A DNA stretch of 64,000 nt from Variovorax ginsengisoli. GTDB taxonomy: Bacteria > Pseudomonadota > Gammaproteobacteria > Burkholderiales > Burkholderiaceae_C. Below are positions 15,700 through 25,303 of the stretch, one piece after another. Where the stretch lies: assembly GCF_030486595.1 (NCBI RefSeq), contig NZ_JAUJZH010000007.1, positions 1 through 64,000 of the forward strand. The letters are read 5' to 3'. Position 1 is the stretch's first letter. Each line of letters opens with the position of its first letter. The notes under the pieces are model-generated. The model did no database searches and was not told the DNA's origin. It worked only from the letters and a program-made list of their open reading frames with translations. The translations under genes and the position numbers were made by a program.

Positions 15700-17496
15700 A
15701 TGCCCGCCTACACCCCGCCCCTGCGCGACATGCAGTTCGTGATGCACGAAGTGCTCAAGATCACCGACGAACTCAAGGCCATGCCCAAGCACGCCGAGGT
15801 GGATGCCGACACCATCAACGCGATCCTGGAAGAGGGCGGCAAGTTCGCCTCCGAGGTCACCTTCCCGCTCAACATCGGCGGCGATGAAGAAGGCTGCGTG
15901 CTCGACAAGACCACGCACGAGGTGAAGACGCCCAAGGGCTTCAAGGATGCCTACGCCAAGTTCGTCGAAGGCGGCTGGCCGGCACTGTCCTGTGATCCGG
16001 CCTACGGCGGCCAGGGCCTGCCCTACGCGGTCAACCAGTGCGTCTACGAGATGCTCAACTCGGCCAACCAGGCCTGGACCATGTACCCGGGCCTTTCGCA
16101 CGGCGCCTACGAGGCCCTGGCCGCGCACGGCACCGACGAGCAGAAGAAGATCTACCTGCCCAAGCTCACTTCGGGCGAGTGGACCGGCACCATGTGCCTG
16201 ACCGAACCCCATTGCGGCACCGACCTCGGCCTGCTGCGCACCAAGGCCGAACCGCAACCCGACGGCACCTACAAGATCACCGGCAACAAGATCTTCATCT
16301 CGGCCGGCGAACACGACATGACGTCGAACATCATCCACCTGGTGCTGGCCCGCCTGCCGGACGCGCCCAAGGGCAGCAAGGGCATCAGCCTGTTCGTGGT
16401 GCCCAAGTTCAACGTCAACGCCGACGGTTCGATCGGCAGCCGAAACGGCATCTTCTGCGCCGGCCTCGAGCACAAGATGGGCATCCACGGCAACGCCACC
16501 GCGCAGATCGTGATCGAGGGCGCCACCGGCACCCTGGTCGGCCAGCCCAACAAGGGCCTGGCGGCGATGTTCGTGATGATGAACGCGGCCCGTCTGGGCG
16601 TCGGCAACCAGTCGCTGGGCCTGACCGAAGTCGCGTTCCAGAACGCGCTGGCCTATGCCAAGGACCGCACCCAGATGCGCTCGCTGTCGGGCGTCAAGGC
16701 CAAGGACAAGGACGCCGACCCGATCATCGTGCACCCCGACGTGCGCAAGATGCTGATGACCGCCAAGGCCTATGCCGAAGGCGGCCGCGCGCTGGCGATC
16801 TTCTGCACCCTGCTGCTCGACAAGGAGCACAACCATCCCGACGAGAAGGTGCGCAAGGACTCGGGCGAAGTGGTCGCGCTGCTGACGCCGATTGTGAAGG
16901 CCTTCATCACGGACAACGGCCACACCGCGACCAACGCCTGCATGCAGGTCTTCGGCGGCCATGGCTTCATCAAGGAATGGGGCATGGAGCAATTCGTGCG
17001 CGACAACCGCATCAACATGATCTATGAAGGCACCAACACGATCCAGTCGCTGGACCTGCTGGGCCGCAAGATCCTCGGCAACAACGGCGCGACCCTGAAG
17101 AAGTTCGGCAAGCTGGTCGGCAAGCTGGTCGAGGAAGAGGGCGTCAACGAGAGGATGAGCGAGTTCATCACGCCGGTGGCGGTGCTGGGCGAGCAGCTCA
17201 CCAAGTTCACGACCGAGATCGGCTTCAAGGGCTTCCAGAACCCAGACGAAGTCGGCGCCGCCGCGGTGGACTACCTGCGCGTCGCGGGCCACTTCGTGTT
17301 CGGCTACATGTTCGCGCTGATGGCGCGCACCGCGCTGCGCGAGATCGCGGCCGGCAACACCGACCCGTTCTATGTCGCCAAGCTGCAGACCGCGCGCTTC
17401 TACTTCGCCAAGCTGTTCCCCGAGACCGCGACGCTGATGCGCACCGCGCGCGCCGGCAGCGCGCCGCTGATGAACACCGACGCCGCGCTGGCCTGA
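15700..17496 (+). CDS. Acyl-CoA dehydrogenase, long (about 600-residue, DmdC-like) type
   Basis: A 598-residue FAD-dependent acyl-CoA dehydrogenase of the long subfamily that also holds methylmercaptopropionyl-CoA dehydrogenase (DmdC). N-terminal helical, middle and C-terminal domains are all recognisable: MCLTEPHCGTDLGLL and GNKIFISAGEHDM bind FAD, and IYEGTNTIQSLDLLGRK holds the catalytic Glu region. An extra C-terminal domain of about 120 residues follows. It introduces the double bond in the first step of beta-oxidation and passes electrons to ETF. A pyrimidine-rich leader with repeated CTTTCTTC precedes a CGGAGA ribosome site. Confidence 0.92.
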   Translation: MPAYTPPLRDMQFVMHEVLKITDELKAMPKHAEVDADTINAILEEGGKFASEVTFPLNIGGDEEGCVLDKTTHEVKTPKGFKDAYAKFVEGGWPALSCDPAYGGQGLPYAVNQCVYEMLNSANQAWTMYPGLSHGAYEALAAHGTDEQKKIYLPKLTSGEWTGTMCLTEPHCGTDLGLLRTKAEPQPDGTYKITGNKIFISAGEHDMTSNIIHLVLARLPDAPKGSKGISLFVVPKFNVNADGSIGSRNGIFCAGLEHKMGIHGNATAQIVIEGATGTLVGQPNKGLAAMFVMMNAARLGVGNQSLGLTEVAFQNALAYAKDRTQMRSLSGVKAKDKDADPIIVHPDVRKMLMTAKAYAEGGRALAIFCTLLLDKEHNHPDEKVRKDSGEVVALLTPIVKAFITDNGHTATNACMQVFGGHGFIKEWGMEQFVRDNRINMIYEGTNTIQSLDLLGRKILGNNGATLKKFGKLVGKLVEEEGVNERMSEFITPVAVLGEQLTKFTTEIGFKGFQNPDEVGAAAVDYLRVAGHFVFGYMFALMARTALREIAAGNTDPFYVAKLQTARFYFAKLFPETATLMRTARAGSAPLMNTDAALA

Positions 17497-17501
17497 ACGC
17501 C

Positions 17502-17936
17502 ATGAAAGCCCTGCTCGCAGCGATCGCCCTGGCGGCCTCGGCCGCCTCCGCCATGGCCCAGATGACCCCGGTGGGCGTCTGGCGCAGCGTTGACGACAAG
17601 ACCGGCGAATCGAAGGCCGAGATCCGCATCGCCGAATCGGGCGGCGCGCTGGCCGGCCGCATCGAGAAGACGCTGCGCAAGGACGCCAAGCCCGACGCGG
17701 TGTGCGACGAGTGCACCGACGAGCGCAAGGGCAAGCCGATCGCCGGGCTGGAGATCATCCGCGGCGGCAAGAAGGCCGAGGGCAAGGACGTCTGGGAAGG
17801 CGGCCGGATCCTCGACCCCGAGAACGGCAAGGAATACCGCGCCAGCTTCACGCCGATCGACGGCGGCAAGAAGCTCGAAGTGCGCGGCTACCTGGGCCCC
17901 TTCTGGCGCACCCAAACCTGGATGCGTGTGCAGTAA
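17502..17936 (+). CDS. Secreted DUF2147 protein inside the beta-oxidation operon
   Basis: A 144-residue protein with a clear signal peptide (hydrophobic 3-18, cleavage near AMAQM) and a DUF2147 domain (PVGVWRSVDDKTGESKAEI, GKEYRASFTPIDGGKKLEVR, GPFWRTQTWMRV). The domain is a small beta-rich, periplasmic fold of unknown function. The spacing of 5 bases to the acyl-CoA dehydrogenase and 33 bases to the next gene makes it a true member of the operon. A CDEC motif at about 68-71 could form a disulfide or bind metal. A link between envelope and fatty-acid uptake is only a guess. Confidence 0.82.
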   Translation: MKALLAAIALAASAASAMAQMTPVGVWRSVDDKTGESKAEIRIAESGGALAGRIEKTLRKDAKPDAVCDECTDERKGKPIAGLEIIRGGKKAEGKDVWEGGRILDPENGKEYRASFTPIDGGKKLEVRGYLGPFWRTQTWMRVQ

Positions 17937-17969
17937 GCACGCGCGTTCCACATCAAGAAGCAAACCACC

Positions 17970-20369
17970 ATGTCCAGATTCCAAGTGAAAAAGGTCGCCG
18001 TGCTCGGCGCCGGCGTGATGGGCGCGCAGATCGCGGCCCACCTCGTCAATGTGCGCGTGCCGGTCGTGCTGTTCGATCTTCCCGCCAAGGAAGGCCCGAA
18101 GAACGGCATCGTCATGCGCGCCATCGACAACCTCAAGAAGCTCAAGCCCGCGCCGCTGGCCGACGTGGCCGATGCCGGCCTGATCGAGCAGGCCAACTAC
18201 GAGACCGATCTCGCCAAGCTCGGCGAATGCGACCTCGTGATCGAAGCCATTGCCGAGCGCATGGACTGGAAGCTCGATCTCTACAAGAAGATCGCGCCGC
18301 ACGTCGCCAAGCACGCGATCCTGGCCTCGAACACCTCGGGCCTGTCGATCACCAAGCTCAGCGAGGCATTGCCCGAGGCGCTCAAGCCTCGCTTCTGCGG
18401 CATTCACTTCTTCAATCCGCCGCGCTACATGTTCCTGGTCGAGCTGATCAACACGCCGACCACCGAGCCCGAAGTGCTCGACCAGCTCGAGACCTTCGTC
18501 ACCAGCGCGCTCGGCAAGGGCGTGGTGCGGGCGCACGACACGCCCAACTTCATCGCCAACCGGGTCGGCATCGCCGGCATGCTGGCCACCTTGAAGGAAG
18601 TCGAGAAGTTCGGCCTCACGCCCGACGTGGTGGACGACCTCACGGGCAAGAAGCTCGGCCGCGCGAGCTCGGGCACCTTCCGCACCGCCGACGTCGTGGG
18701 CCTGGACACCATGGCCCACGTGGTCAAGACGCTGCAGGACAACCTCGACGAGAAGAGCGATCCGTTCTATGCCAACTTCGCGACGCCGCCGGTGCTCGCC
18801 AAGCTGCTCGAACTCGGCAACCTGGGCCAGAAGACCAAGGCCGGCTTCTTCAAGAAGGCCGGGCGCGACATCCTGCGCTTCGATCTGGCCAAGGGCGAGT
18901 ACGTGCCCTCGGGCGACAAGGCCGACGAGGTCTATGGCCGCATGCTCAAGAAGCCGGCGGCACAGCGCCTGAAGCTGCTGCGCGAGAGCGAGGGCGCACA
19001 GGGCCAGTTCCTCTGGGCGATCCTGCGCGACAGTTTCCACTACGCCGCGGTGCATCTCGCGACCATCGCCGAGAGCGCGCGCGACATCGACTTCGCGATG
19101 CGCTGGGGCTTCGGCATGAAGCAGGGCCCGTTCGAGCTCTGGCAGGAAGCCGGCTGGACGCAGGTCGCCAAGTGGATCCAGGAAGACATCGATGCGGGCA
19201 AGGCGCTGTCGACCGCACCGCTGCCGAAGTGGGTGTTCGACGGCCCGGTGGCCGAAGCCGGCGGCGTCCACACCCCAGCGGGTTCGTGGAGCGCCTCGAA
19301 GAGCAGCTTCGTCGCCGCCCGCAAGCTGCCGGTGCATGAACGCCAGCTGTTCCCCGAGAGCGTGCTCGGCGCCGATGCGCCGGATGCCAACAAGGCCGGC
19401 ACCACGATCCAGGACGAAGGCGACGTGCGCCTCTGGACCCTCGATGGCGAGGTGCTGATCGCCAGCATCCATTCGAAGATGCACGCCATCAGCCCGGACG
19501 TCGCCGAGGCCCTGGCGGCCGGCGTCGAGCTGGCCGAGAAGGAATACAAGGCGATGGTGATCTGGTCGCCCGACGAGATGTTCTCGGTCGGCGCCGACCT
19601 GCAGGCGATGCTGCCGGCCTTCGTGGTCGCCGGCATCGGCGCGGTCGAAGGCGCGGAGCAGGAGCTGCAGAACGTCATGCTCAAGATCCGCTATGCCAGC
19701 GTGCCGGTGGTGTCCGCCGTGCGCGGCCTGGCGCTCGGCGGCGGCTGCGAACTGGCGGTGCATTCGGCGAAGCGTGTCGCCGCGATGGAAAGCTACATCG
19801 GCCTGGTGGAAGTCGGCGTCGGCCTGATCCCCGGTGCCGGCGGCCTGACCTACATCGCGCGCCGCGCGGCCGAGAATGCGGCGGCATCGACCGGCAGCGA
19901 CCTGCTGCCCTTCCTGACCGAGGGCTTCACCGCCGCGGCCATGGCGAAGGTCGGCACCAGCGCGCTCGAATCGAAGAAGCTCGGCTACCTGCTCGACAGC
20001 GATGTCGTGGTGCCGAACAAGGACGAGCTGCTGTACGTGGCATTGCAGCAGGCCAAGGCGATGGCCGACGCCGGCTGGCGCCCGCCGCTGCGCCGCCAGT
20101 TCAAGGTTGCGGGCCGCAGCGGCGCCGCCACCATCAAGGGCCAGCTGGTCAACATGCGCGACGGTGGCTTCATCAGCGCGCACGACTTCCACATCGCGAG
20201 CCTGATCGCCGAAGTGGTCACCGGCGGCGACATCGATGCCGGCTCGCTGGTCACCGAGGAATACCTGATGGCGCTGGAACGCAAGGCGTTCTGCTCGCTC
20301 ATCGTGCATCCCAAGACGCAGGAACGCATCATGGGCATGCTCTCGACCGGCAAGCCCGTGCGCAACTAA
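17970..20369 (+). CDS. FadN-type 3-hydroxyacyl-CoA dehydrogenase/enoyl-CoA hydratase
   Basis: A 799-residue bifunctional beta-oxidation enzyme. The dehydrogenase comes first (VAVLGAGVMGAQ NAD motif near residue 10; HFFNPPRYMFLVELI), followed by its C-terminal domain. A crotonase-fold hydratase comes last (about 470-720; AVRGLALGGGCELAVHSA, GLVEVGVGLIPGAGG). This order is the reverse of FadB/FadJ and matches the FadN group. It performs steps two and three of the cycle and should partner with the thiolase 11 bases downstream. The start is supported by a purine-rich stretch upstream. Confidence 0.92.
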   Translation: MSRFQVKKVAVLGAGVMGAQIAAHLVNVRVPVVLFDLPAKEGPKNGIVMRAIDNLKKLKPAPLADVADAGLIEQANYETDLAKLGECDLVIEAIAERMDWKLDLYKKIAPHVAKHAILASNTSGLSITKLSEALPEALKPRFCGIHFFNPPRYMFLVELINTPTTEPEVLDQLETFVTSALGKGVVRAHDTPNFIANRVGIAGMLATLKEVEKFGLTPDVVDDLTGKKLGRASSGTFRTADVVGLDTMAHVVKTLQDNLDEKSDPFYANFATPPVLAKLLELGNLGQKTKAGFFKKAGRDILRFDLAKGEYVPSGDKADEVYGRMLKKPAAQRLKLLRESEGAQGQFLWAILRDSFHYAAVHLATIAESARDIDFAMRWGFGMKQGPFELWQEAGWTQVAKWIQEDIDAGKALSTAPLPKWVFDGPVAEAGGVHTPAGSWSASKSSFVAARKLPVHERQLFPESVLGADAPDANKAGTTIQDEGDVRLWTLDGEVLIASIHSKMHAISPDVAEALAAGVELAEKEYKAMVIWSPDEMFSVGADLQAMLPAFVVAGIGAVEGAEQELQNVMLKIRYASVPVVSAVRGLALGGGCELAVHSAKRVAAMESYIGLVEVGVGLIPGAGGLTYIARRAAENAAASTGSDLLPFLTEGFTAAAMAKVGTSALESKKLGYLLDSDVVVPNKDELLYVALQQAKAMADAGWRPPLRRQFKVAGRSGAATIKGQLVNMRDGGFISAHDFHIASLIAEVVTGGDIDAGSLVTEEYLMALERKAFCSLIVHPKTQERIMGMLSTGKPVRN

Positions 20370-20380
20370 GGACAGACACC

Positions 20381-21580
20381 ATGAGCAAGCAAGTACAAGA
20401 CGCCTACATCGTCTCCGCCACCCGCACGCCGATCGGCAAGTCGCACCGCGGCTACTTCCGCAACTACCGCCCCGACGACCTGCTCGCGACCACGCTGAAG
20501 GCGGCGCTGGCGGCCGTGCCCGGGCTCGATCCGAAGGCGATCGAGGACATCATCTGCGGCTGCGCGATTCCCGAATCGCAGCAGGGCCTCAACGTGGCGC
20601 GCATCGGCGCCGTGCTCGCCGGCCTGCCCGACAGCATCGGCGGCATCACGGTCAACCGCTTCTGCGCCTCCGGCCTGTCGGCGGTGCAGATGGCGGCCGA
20701 CCGCATCCGCGTCGGCGAGGCCGAAGTGATGATTGCCGCCGGCGTCGAGAGCATGAGCATGGTGCCGATGATGGGCAACTCGCCCTCGCTGTCGCCCTCG
20801 ATCTTCGAGCGCGAAGGCGACGTCGGCATCGCCTACGGCATGGGCCTGACCGCCGAGAAGGTGGCCCAGCAGTGGAAGGTGAGCCGCGAGGCGCAGGACG
20901 CCTTCGCGCTCGAGTCGCACCGCCGCGCGCTGGCCGCCCAGCAGGCCGGCGAGTTCGCCGACGAGATCACGCCGATCGAAGTCACCGACCGCACGCCCGA
21001 CCTCGCCACCGGCGAGTCGGTGGCCAAGAGCCGCATCGTCAGCCTCGATGAGGGCGCGCGTCCCGACACCACGCTCGAAGGCCTGGCCAAGCTGCGCACC
21101 GTGTTCGCGGCCCGCGGCTCGGTCACGGCCGGCAACAGCTCGCAGACCTCGGACGGCGCCGGCGCGCTGATCCTGGCCAGCGAGAAGGCCTGCAAGCAGT
21201 ACGACCTGAAGCCGCTGGCGCGCTTCGTGAGCTTCGCCAGCAAGGGCGTGCCGCCGCACATCATGGGCATCGGCCCGATCGAGGCGATCCCGGCCGCGCT
21301 GCGCTATGCCGGCCTGACGCAGGACGCGATCGACTGGATCGAGCTCAACGAGGCCTTCGCGGCGCAGTCGCTGGCGGTGATCAACACGCTGGGCCTCGAT
21401 CCGGCCAAGGTCAATCCGATGGGCGGCGCGATCGCGCTGGGCCATCCGCTCGGCGCCACGGGCGCGATCCGCTCCGCGACCGTGATCCACGCGCTGCAGC
21501 GCAAGAAGCTCAAGTACGGCATGGTCACGATGTGCGTGGGCATGGGGCAGGGCGCGGCGGGGATCTTCGAGCGGGTGTGA
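20381..21580 (+). CDS. Acetyl-CoA acyltransferase (3-ketoacyl-CoA thiolase)
   Basis: A 399-residue thiolase that cleaves 3-ketoacyl-CoA, the last step of beta-oxidation. The nucleophilic Cys95 lies in NRFCASGLSAVQ, His355 in GGAIALGHPLGATGA and the second acid/base Cys385 in MCVGMGQGAAGIFE. The length is normal for the family. It follows the FadN-type gene by 11 bases, so the two proteins are probably made together as a complex (family knowledge). Confidence 0.93.
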   Translation: MSKQVQDAYIVSATRTPIGKSHRGYFRNYRPDDLLATTLKAALAAVPGLDPKAIEDIICGCAIPESQQGLNVARIGAVLAGLPDSIGGITVNRFCASGLSAVQMAADRIRVGEAEVMIAAGVESMSMVPMMGNSPSLSPSIFEREGDVGIAYGMGLTAEKVAQQWKVSREAQDAFALESHRRALAAQQAGEFADEITPIEVTDRTPDLATGESVAKSRIVSLDEGARPDTTLEGLAKLRTVFAARGSVTAGNSSQTSDGAGALILASEKACKQYDLKPLARFVSFASKGVPPHIMGIGPIEAIPAALRYAGLTQDAIDWIELNEAFAAQSLAVINTLGLDPAKVNPMGGAIALGHPLGATGAIRSATVIHALQRKKLKYGMVTMCVGMGQGAAGIFERV

Positions 21581-21581
21581 G

Positions 21582-22484
21582 ATGGAGCACCGCAGCCTGC
21601 AGGTCGACGAGGGCGTGCGGATCGCCGTGCGCCTCTATGAGCCGGACGGAGCGCCGCGCGCCAGCGTGGTGATCGGCGGCGCGATGGGCGTGCGGCAGGC
21701 TTTCTACGAGCCTTTCGCACGCTGGCTGACACAGCAGGGCCTGCGGGTCTGGACCTTCGACTATCGCGGCTGCGGGGAGTCTCGCCCGGCCGATGCGGCC
21801 GCCTCGCTGCGCGGATTCGAGGCCGACCTCTTCGACTGGACGCGGGACTACGAGGCCGTGATCGATGCGGCCAAGGCGGGTGGGCGAGACATTCCGCTCT
21901 ATCTGCTGGGCCACAGCCTGGGCGCCCAGTTGCCGGGTTTTCTGCAGCGTCCGCAGCAGGTCGATGGCCTGATCAGCATCGCCGCCGGCAGCGGCTACTG
22001 GCGCGAGAACGCGCCGCGTCTGAAGCGCGGCGTCCTCTACTTCTGGTATCTCCTGGTGCCGCTGGCGACGCGAATCTGGGGCTACTTCCCTGGCACCCGG
22101 CTGCGCAAGGTCGGCGACCTGCCGCGCGGCGTGATCCTGCAATGGCGCCGCTGGTGCCTCGATCCTCGCTACGGCATGGGCGCCGAGGGCGAAGCGGCCG
22201 TTCGAAGCTATGGCAAGGTCCGCTTTCCGGTGCTGGCGCTCTCGATGACCGATGACGAACTGATGACGCTGGAGGGCACGCAAAGCCTGCTGAGCTTCTA
22301 CAGCGGTGCACCCAGCGCGCTGCAGCGCATCGCGCCCGCGGACGTGCAGGCCCGGCGGATCGGCCATTTCGGGTTGTTCCGCGAGCAGTTCAGCCAGAGC
22401 CTGTGGCCGAGGGTGGCCGACAGCCTGCACGACCTGGCGGCGCTGACGGCGCCCGCCCGAAACGTCCCGCACACGACTGCGTGA
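21582..22484 (+). CDS. Alpha/beta hydrolase (S33-like)
   Basis: A 300-residue alpha/beta hydrolase with the nucleophile elbow LLGHSLGAQLPG (Ser112) and an upstream oxyanion-type region VVIGGAMGVRQAFYEPFARW. The likely acid is in LSMTDDELMT and the His in RRIGHFGLFRE. There is one base between the thiolase stop and its ATG, so coupling is likely. Its sequence fits the serine-aminopeptidase-like hydrolases that often act as esterases or acyl-lipid hydrolases. In this operon it may release acyl chains for degradation (inference). Confidence 0.82.
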   Translation: MEHRSLQVDEGVRIAVRLYEPDGAPRASVVIGGAMGVRQAFYEPFARWLTQQGLRVWTFDYRGCGESRPADAAASLRGFEADLFDWTRDYEAVIDAAKAGGRDIPLYLLGHSLGAQLPGFLQRPQQVDGLISIAAGSGYWRENAPRLKRGVLYFWYLLVPLATRIWGYFPGTRLRKVGDLPRGVILQWRRWCLDPRYGMGAEGEAAVRSYGKVRFPVLALSMTDDELMTLEGTQSLLSFYSGAPSALQRIAPADVQARRIGHFGLFREQFSQSLWPRVADSLHDLAALTAPARNVPHTTA

Positions 22485-22512
22485 CCGGCCCTCACGGAGG
22501 CACACTGCGCCC

Positions 22513-23343
22513 ATGAAGACACACCCCCTCGACAAGGCCCTCGACCTGGTGCACAGCGATATCCAGGCGGGGTGCTTCACCGGTGCCACGAGCCCGGACT
22601 ACTGGAACATGGTCGGCCCCTTCGGCGGCACGACCGCCGCCGTGATGCTGCAGGCCGTGCTGCGGCATCCCGACCTGCTCGGCGAGCCGGTCGCCGTCAC
22701 GGTGAACTACGCGGCAGCGGTGGGCGAGGGCGCCTTCGAGGTGCTCGCCGTGCCGGTGCGCACCAACCGCTCGACCCAGCACTGGACGATCCAGATGTCG
22801 CAGGCCGGCGCCGACGGCAGGCCGCACGTGACCACCACGGGCACCGCGGTCACCGCGGTCCGGCGCGAGACCTGGGGCACCAGCGACCTGCCGATGCCCG
22901 AGGCACCTCCGCCGGCGGCGATCGAGCGCGCGAGCATCGGGCCGGCCCGGGCCGCCTGGCTCGGCCAGTACGAGATGCGGCCGATCATCGGATCGATCCC
23001 GACCGAATGGGACGGCAGCGGCGAGGCCAGCGAGACGCGCATGTGGATCCGCGACGCCGAACCCCGGCCGCTCGACTTCGCGGCGCTCATGGCGCTCAGC
23101 GACACCTTCTACCCGCGCGTCTGGCTGCGGCGCGCCAAGCCGGTGCCGATCGGCACCGTGTCGATCACCACCTACTTCCACACCGACGGTGCGCTGCTGG
23201 CCGAGGTCGGCACCGGCTACCTGCTGGGCCGGGCCACCGGGCAGCAGTTCAGCAACGGCTACTTCGACCAGGCGGCGCAGCTCTGGAGCGAGTCGGGCGC
23301 GCTGCTGGCGACCAGCAACCAGATCGTCTACTTCAAGGAATGA
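22513..23343 (+). CDS. Acyl-CoA thioesterase, TesB-like double hotdog
   Basis: A 276-residue protein with two hotdog halves typical of the thioesterase group related to TesB (MVGPFGGTTAAVMLQAVLRH in the first half, RVWLRRAKPVPIGTVSITTY and YLLGRATGQQFSNGYFDQ in the second). It would hydrolyse acyl-CoA to free acid and CoA, preventing CoA from being trapped during beta-oxidation. It sits 28 bases after the hydrolase gene; CACGGAGG is the ribosome site. The chain-length preference cannot be told. Confidence 0.82.
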   Translation: MKTHPLDKALDLVHSDIQAGCFTGATSPDYWNMVGPFGGTTAAVMLQAVLRHPDLLGEPVAVTVNYAAAVGEGAFEVLAVPVRTNRSTQHWTIQMSQAGADGRPHVTTTGTAVTAVRRETWGTSDLPMPEAPPPAAIERASIGPARAAWLGQYEMRPIIGSIPTEWDGSGEASETRMWIRDAEPRPLDFAALMALSDTFYPRVWLRRAKPVPIGTVSITTYFHTDGALLAEVGTGYLLGRATGQQFSNGYFDQAAQLWSESGALLATSNQIVYFKE

Positions 23344-23385
23344 GTGCCCTGCCGCGACAATGAACGGCAGCACAAGGAGACACGC

Positions 23386-23979
23386 ATGACGACGAAATCC
23401 GTCGATTTCTATTTCGACTTCGGCAGCCCGGCCGCCTACCTGGCCTATACGCAGCTGCCGCACCTGTGCGCCGACACCGGCGCTGCGCTGGTCTGGAAGC
23501 CGATGCTGCTGGGCGGCGTGTTCCAGGCCACCGGCAACCGCTCGCCTGCCGAGGTGCCGGCCAAGCGGCCCTACATGAATGCCGACCTGAAGCGCTTCGC
23601 CGCGCGCTACGGCGTTCCGTTCAGGCACAACCCGAACTTCCCGATCAACACGCTGCTGCTGATGCGCGGCGCCACGGGCCTGCAGATGCGCGAGCCCGAG
23701 CGCTTCCGCGCCTATGTCGATGCGATCTACCACGCGATGTGGGTCGAGCCGCAGAATCTCAACGATGCCGCGACCGTCGGCGCCGTGCTGCAGGCGGCCG
23801 GCTTCGACGCGGCCCGGCTGCTGGCCCTGGCCAACGACCAGGAGGTCAAGGACCGGCTCAAGGCCAACACCGAGGAAGCCGTGCAGCGCGGCATCTTCGG
23901 CGCGCCGACCATGTTCGTCGGCGACCAGATGTTCTGGGGCCAGGACCGGCTCGACTTCGTTCGAGAAGCCCTGGCCTGA
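23386..23979 (+). CDS. 2-hydroxychromene-2-carboxylate isomerase family (DsbA/GST-kappa fold)
   Basis: A 197-residue protein of the thioredoxin-like DsbA/GST-kappa family annotated as 2-hydroxychromene-2-carboxylate isomerase. The start VDFYFDFGSPAAYLAYTQLP carries the active-site Ser (GSP) in place of the Cys of DsbA. The cis-Pro region reads GIFGAPTMFVGDQMFWGQDRL. The ATG at 23386 is preceded by AAGGAGA. In naphthalene degraders it is glutathione-dependent; in fatty-acid operons its substrate is unknown and could be a CoA or glutathione conjugate. Confidence 0.85.
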   Translation: MTTKSVDFYFDFGSPAAYLAYTQLPHLCADTGAALVWKPMLLGGVFQATGNRSPAEVPAKRPYMNADLKRFAARYGVPFRHNPNFPINTLLLMRGATGLQMREPERFRAYVDAIYHAMWVEPQNLNDAATVGAVLQAAGFDAARLLALANDQEVKDRLKANTEEAVQRGIFGAPTMFVGDQMFWGQDRLDFVREALA

Positions 23980-24034
23980 CCGTGGGCCCCGCCCGGCGGC
24001 GGCCTGATCCCCTCGTTTTTTCCAAGGACCCCCC

Positions 24035-24799
24035 ATGAGCGACATCCTCGTCCACACCGAAGCCGGTGTGATGACCCTGACCTTCAACCGTCTCGACAAG
24101 AAGAACTCGATCACCAGCGCGATGTACGGCGAGCTGGCCGACGCTCTGGCCCGGGCCGAGCAGGACGGCGCGGTGCGCGCGGTACTGATCCAGGGCGACG
24201 CCACGATCTTCAGCGCCGGCAACGACATCGGCGACTTCCTCAACCAGCCGCCTTCGACCCAGGAGTCGCCGGTGTTCCGCTTCCTGCGCGGCATCGCCAC
24301 CTTTCCGAAGCCGATCGTGGCGGCGGTCTGCGGTCCGGCGGTGGGCATCGGCACCACGATGCTGTTCCATTGCGACCTGGTCTACGCCGGCGACAACGCG
24401 GCCTTCTCGATGCCCTTCGTGAACCTGGGCTTGTGTCCCGAGGCTGCGTCCAGTCTGCTGGTGCCGCAGATGTTCGGCTACCACCGCGCGGCCGAGGCGC
24501 TGCTGTTGGGCGAACCCTTCATGGCCGAGGCGGCGCTCGAGGTCGGGCTGGTCAATCGCGTGGTGCCGCCCACCGAAGCCAATGCCATCGCGCAGGCGCA
24601 GGCCCGCAAGCTGGCGGCCAAGCCGCTGACCGCTCTGATCGAGACCAAGCGCCTGATGAAGAAGTCGCAGCAGCCCGCGCTGCTGGAGCGCATGGGCGAG
24701 GAGGGTCAGAGTTTCGGCCGCATGCTGCGCGAGCCGGCGGCGCGCGAGGCCTTCACGGCCTTCATGGAGAAGCGCAAGCCGGATTTTTCGAAGGTCTGA
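24035..24799 (+). CDS. Enoyl-CoA hydratase/isomerase family protein
   Basis: A 254-residue crotonase-fold enzyme. The oxyanion-hole segments are FSAGNDIGDFL and AVCGPAVGIGTTMLFHCDLVYAG, and the substrate loop is PFVNLGLCPEAASSLL. Glu at PEAASS matches the position of the second catalytic acid in many hydratases/isomerases. It is the last gene of the acyl-CoA operon, 55 bases after the isomerase. It probably handles unsaturated or isomeric acyl-CoA that the FadN-type protein does not. Confidence 0.9.
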   Translation: MSDILVHTEAGVMTLTFNRLDKKNSITSAMYGELADALARAEQDGAVRAVLIQGDATIFSAGNDIGDFLNQPPSTQESPVFRFLRGIATFPKPIVAAVCGPAVGIGTTMLFHCDLVYAGDNAAFSMPFVNLGLCPEAASSLLVPQMFGYHRAAEALLLGEPFMAEAALEVGLVNRVVPPTEANAIAQAQARKLAAKPLTALIETKRLMKKSQQPALLERMGEEGQSFGRMLREPAAREAFTAFMEKRKPDFSKV

Positions 24800-24819
24800 G
24801 CGGCGGTGGGACGGACTGA

Positions 24820-25242
24820 TCAGTCCTTTTCGATCGGCCGCGGCCGCCCGTCGTCGTCTATCGCGACGTAGGTAAAAGTCGCCTCGGTCACCTTGATGTA
24901 CTCGCCCTGCGCCCGGAAGCGCTCGGCGAAGACCTCGACCGTGACCGTGACCGAGGTGCGCCCGATGCGCACCAGCTTCGAATAGAACGACAGGATGTCG
25001 CCCAACCGCACCGGCTGCTTGAAGATGAATTCGTTGACCGCCACGGTCGCCATCCGGCCCTTGGCGTAGCGCGCCGGAATCACCGAGCCGGCCAGGTCGC
25101 ACTGGGCCATGACCCAGCCGCCGAAGATGTCGCCGTTGGCGTTGCAGTCGGCGGGCATGGGGATCACCTTGAGCACCAGCTCCATGTCGGCCGGCAGGCT
25201 CTTGAGCGTGGCGGGGAGGTTGGCGCTGGAATCTGCGGACAT
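24820..25242 (-). CDS. YciA-like acyl-CoA thioesterase (hotdog)
   Basis: A 140-residue single-hotdog thioesterase. NANGDIFGGWVMAQCDLAG carries the catalytic Asp, as in YciA, and the EFIFKQPVRLGDIL stretch is also typical. YciA enzymes hydrolyse many acyl-CoA species and form hexamers. The start is ATG at 25242 (family N-terminus); an upstream open extension overlaps the divergent ABC gene and is ignored. It converges on the enoyl-CoA hydratase gene and diverges from the ABC exporter over about 60 bases. Confidence 0.88.
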   Translation of the reverse strand: MSADSSANLPATLKSLPADMELVLKVIPMPADCNANGDIFGGWVMAQCDLAGSVIPARYAKGRMATVAVNEFIFKQPVRLGDILSFYSKLVRIGRTSVTVTVEVFAERFRAQGEYIKVTEATFTYVAIDDDGRPRPIEKD

Positions 25243-25303
25243 GGGCACAATCTGGGGTCGGGTCGTCAGACCCTTCTGAAAACAACAGCCACGATTGTCT
25301 CCC

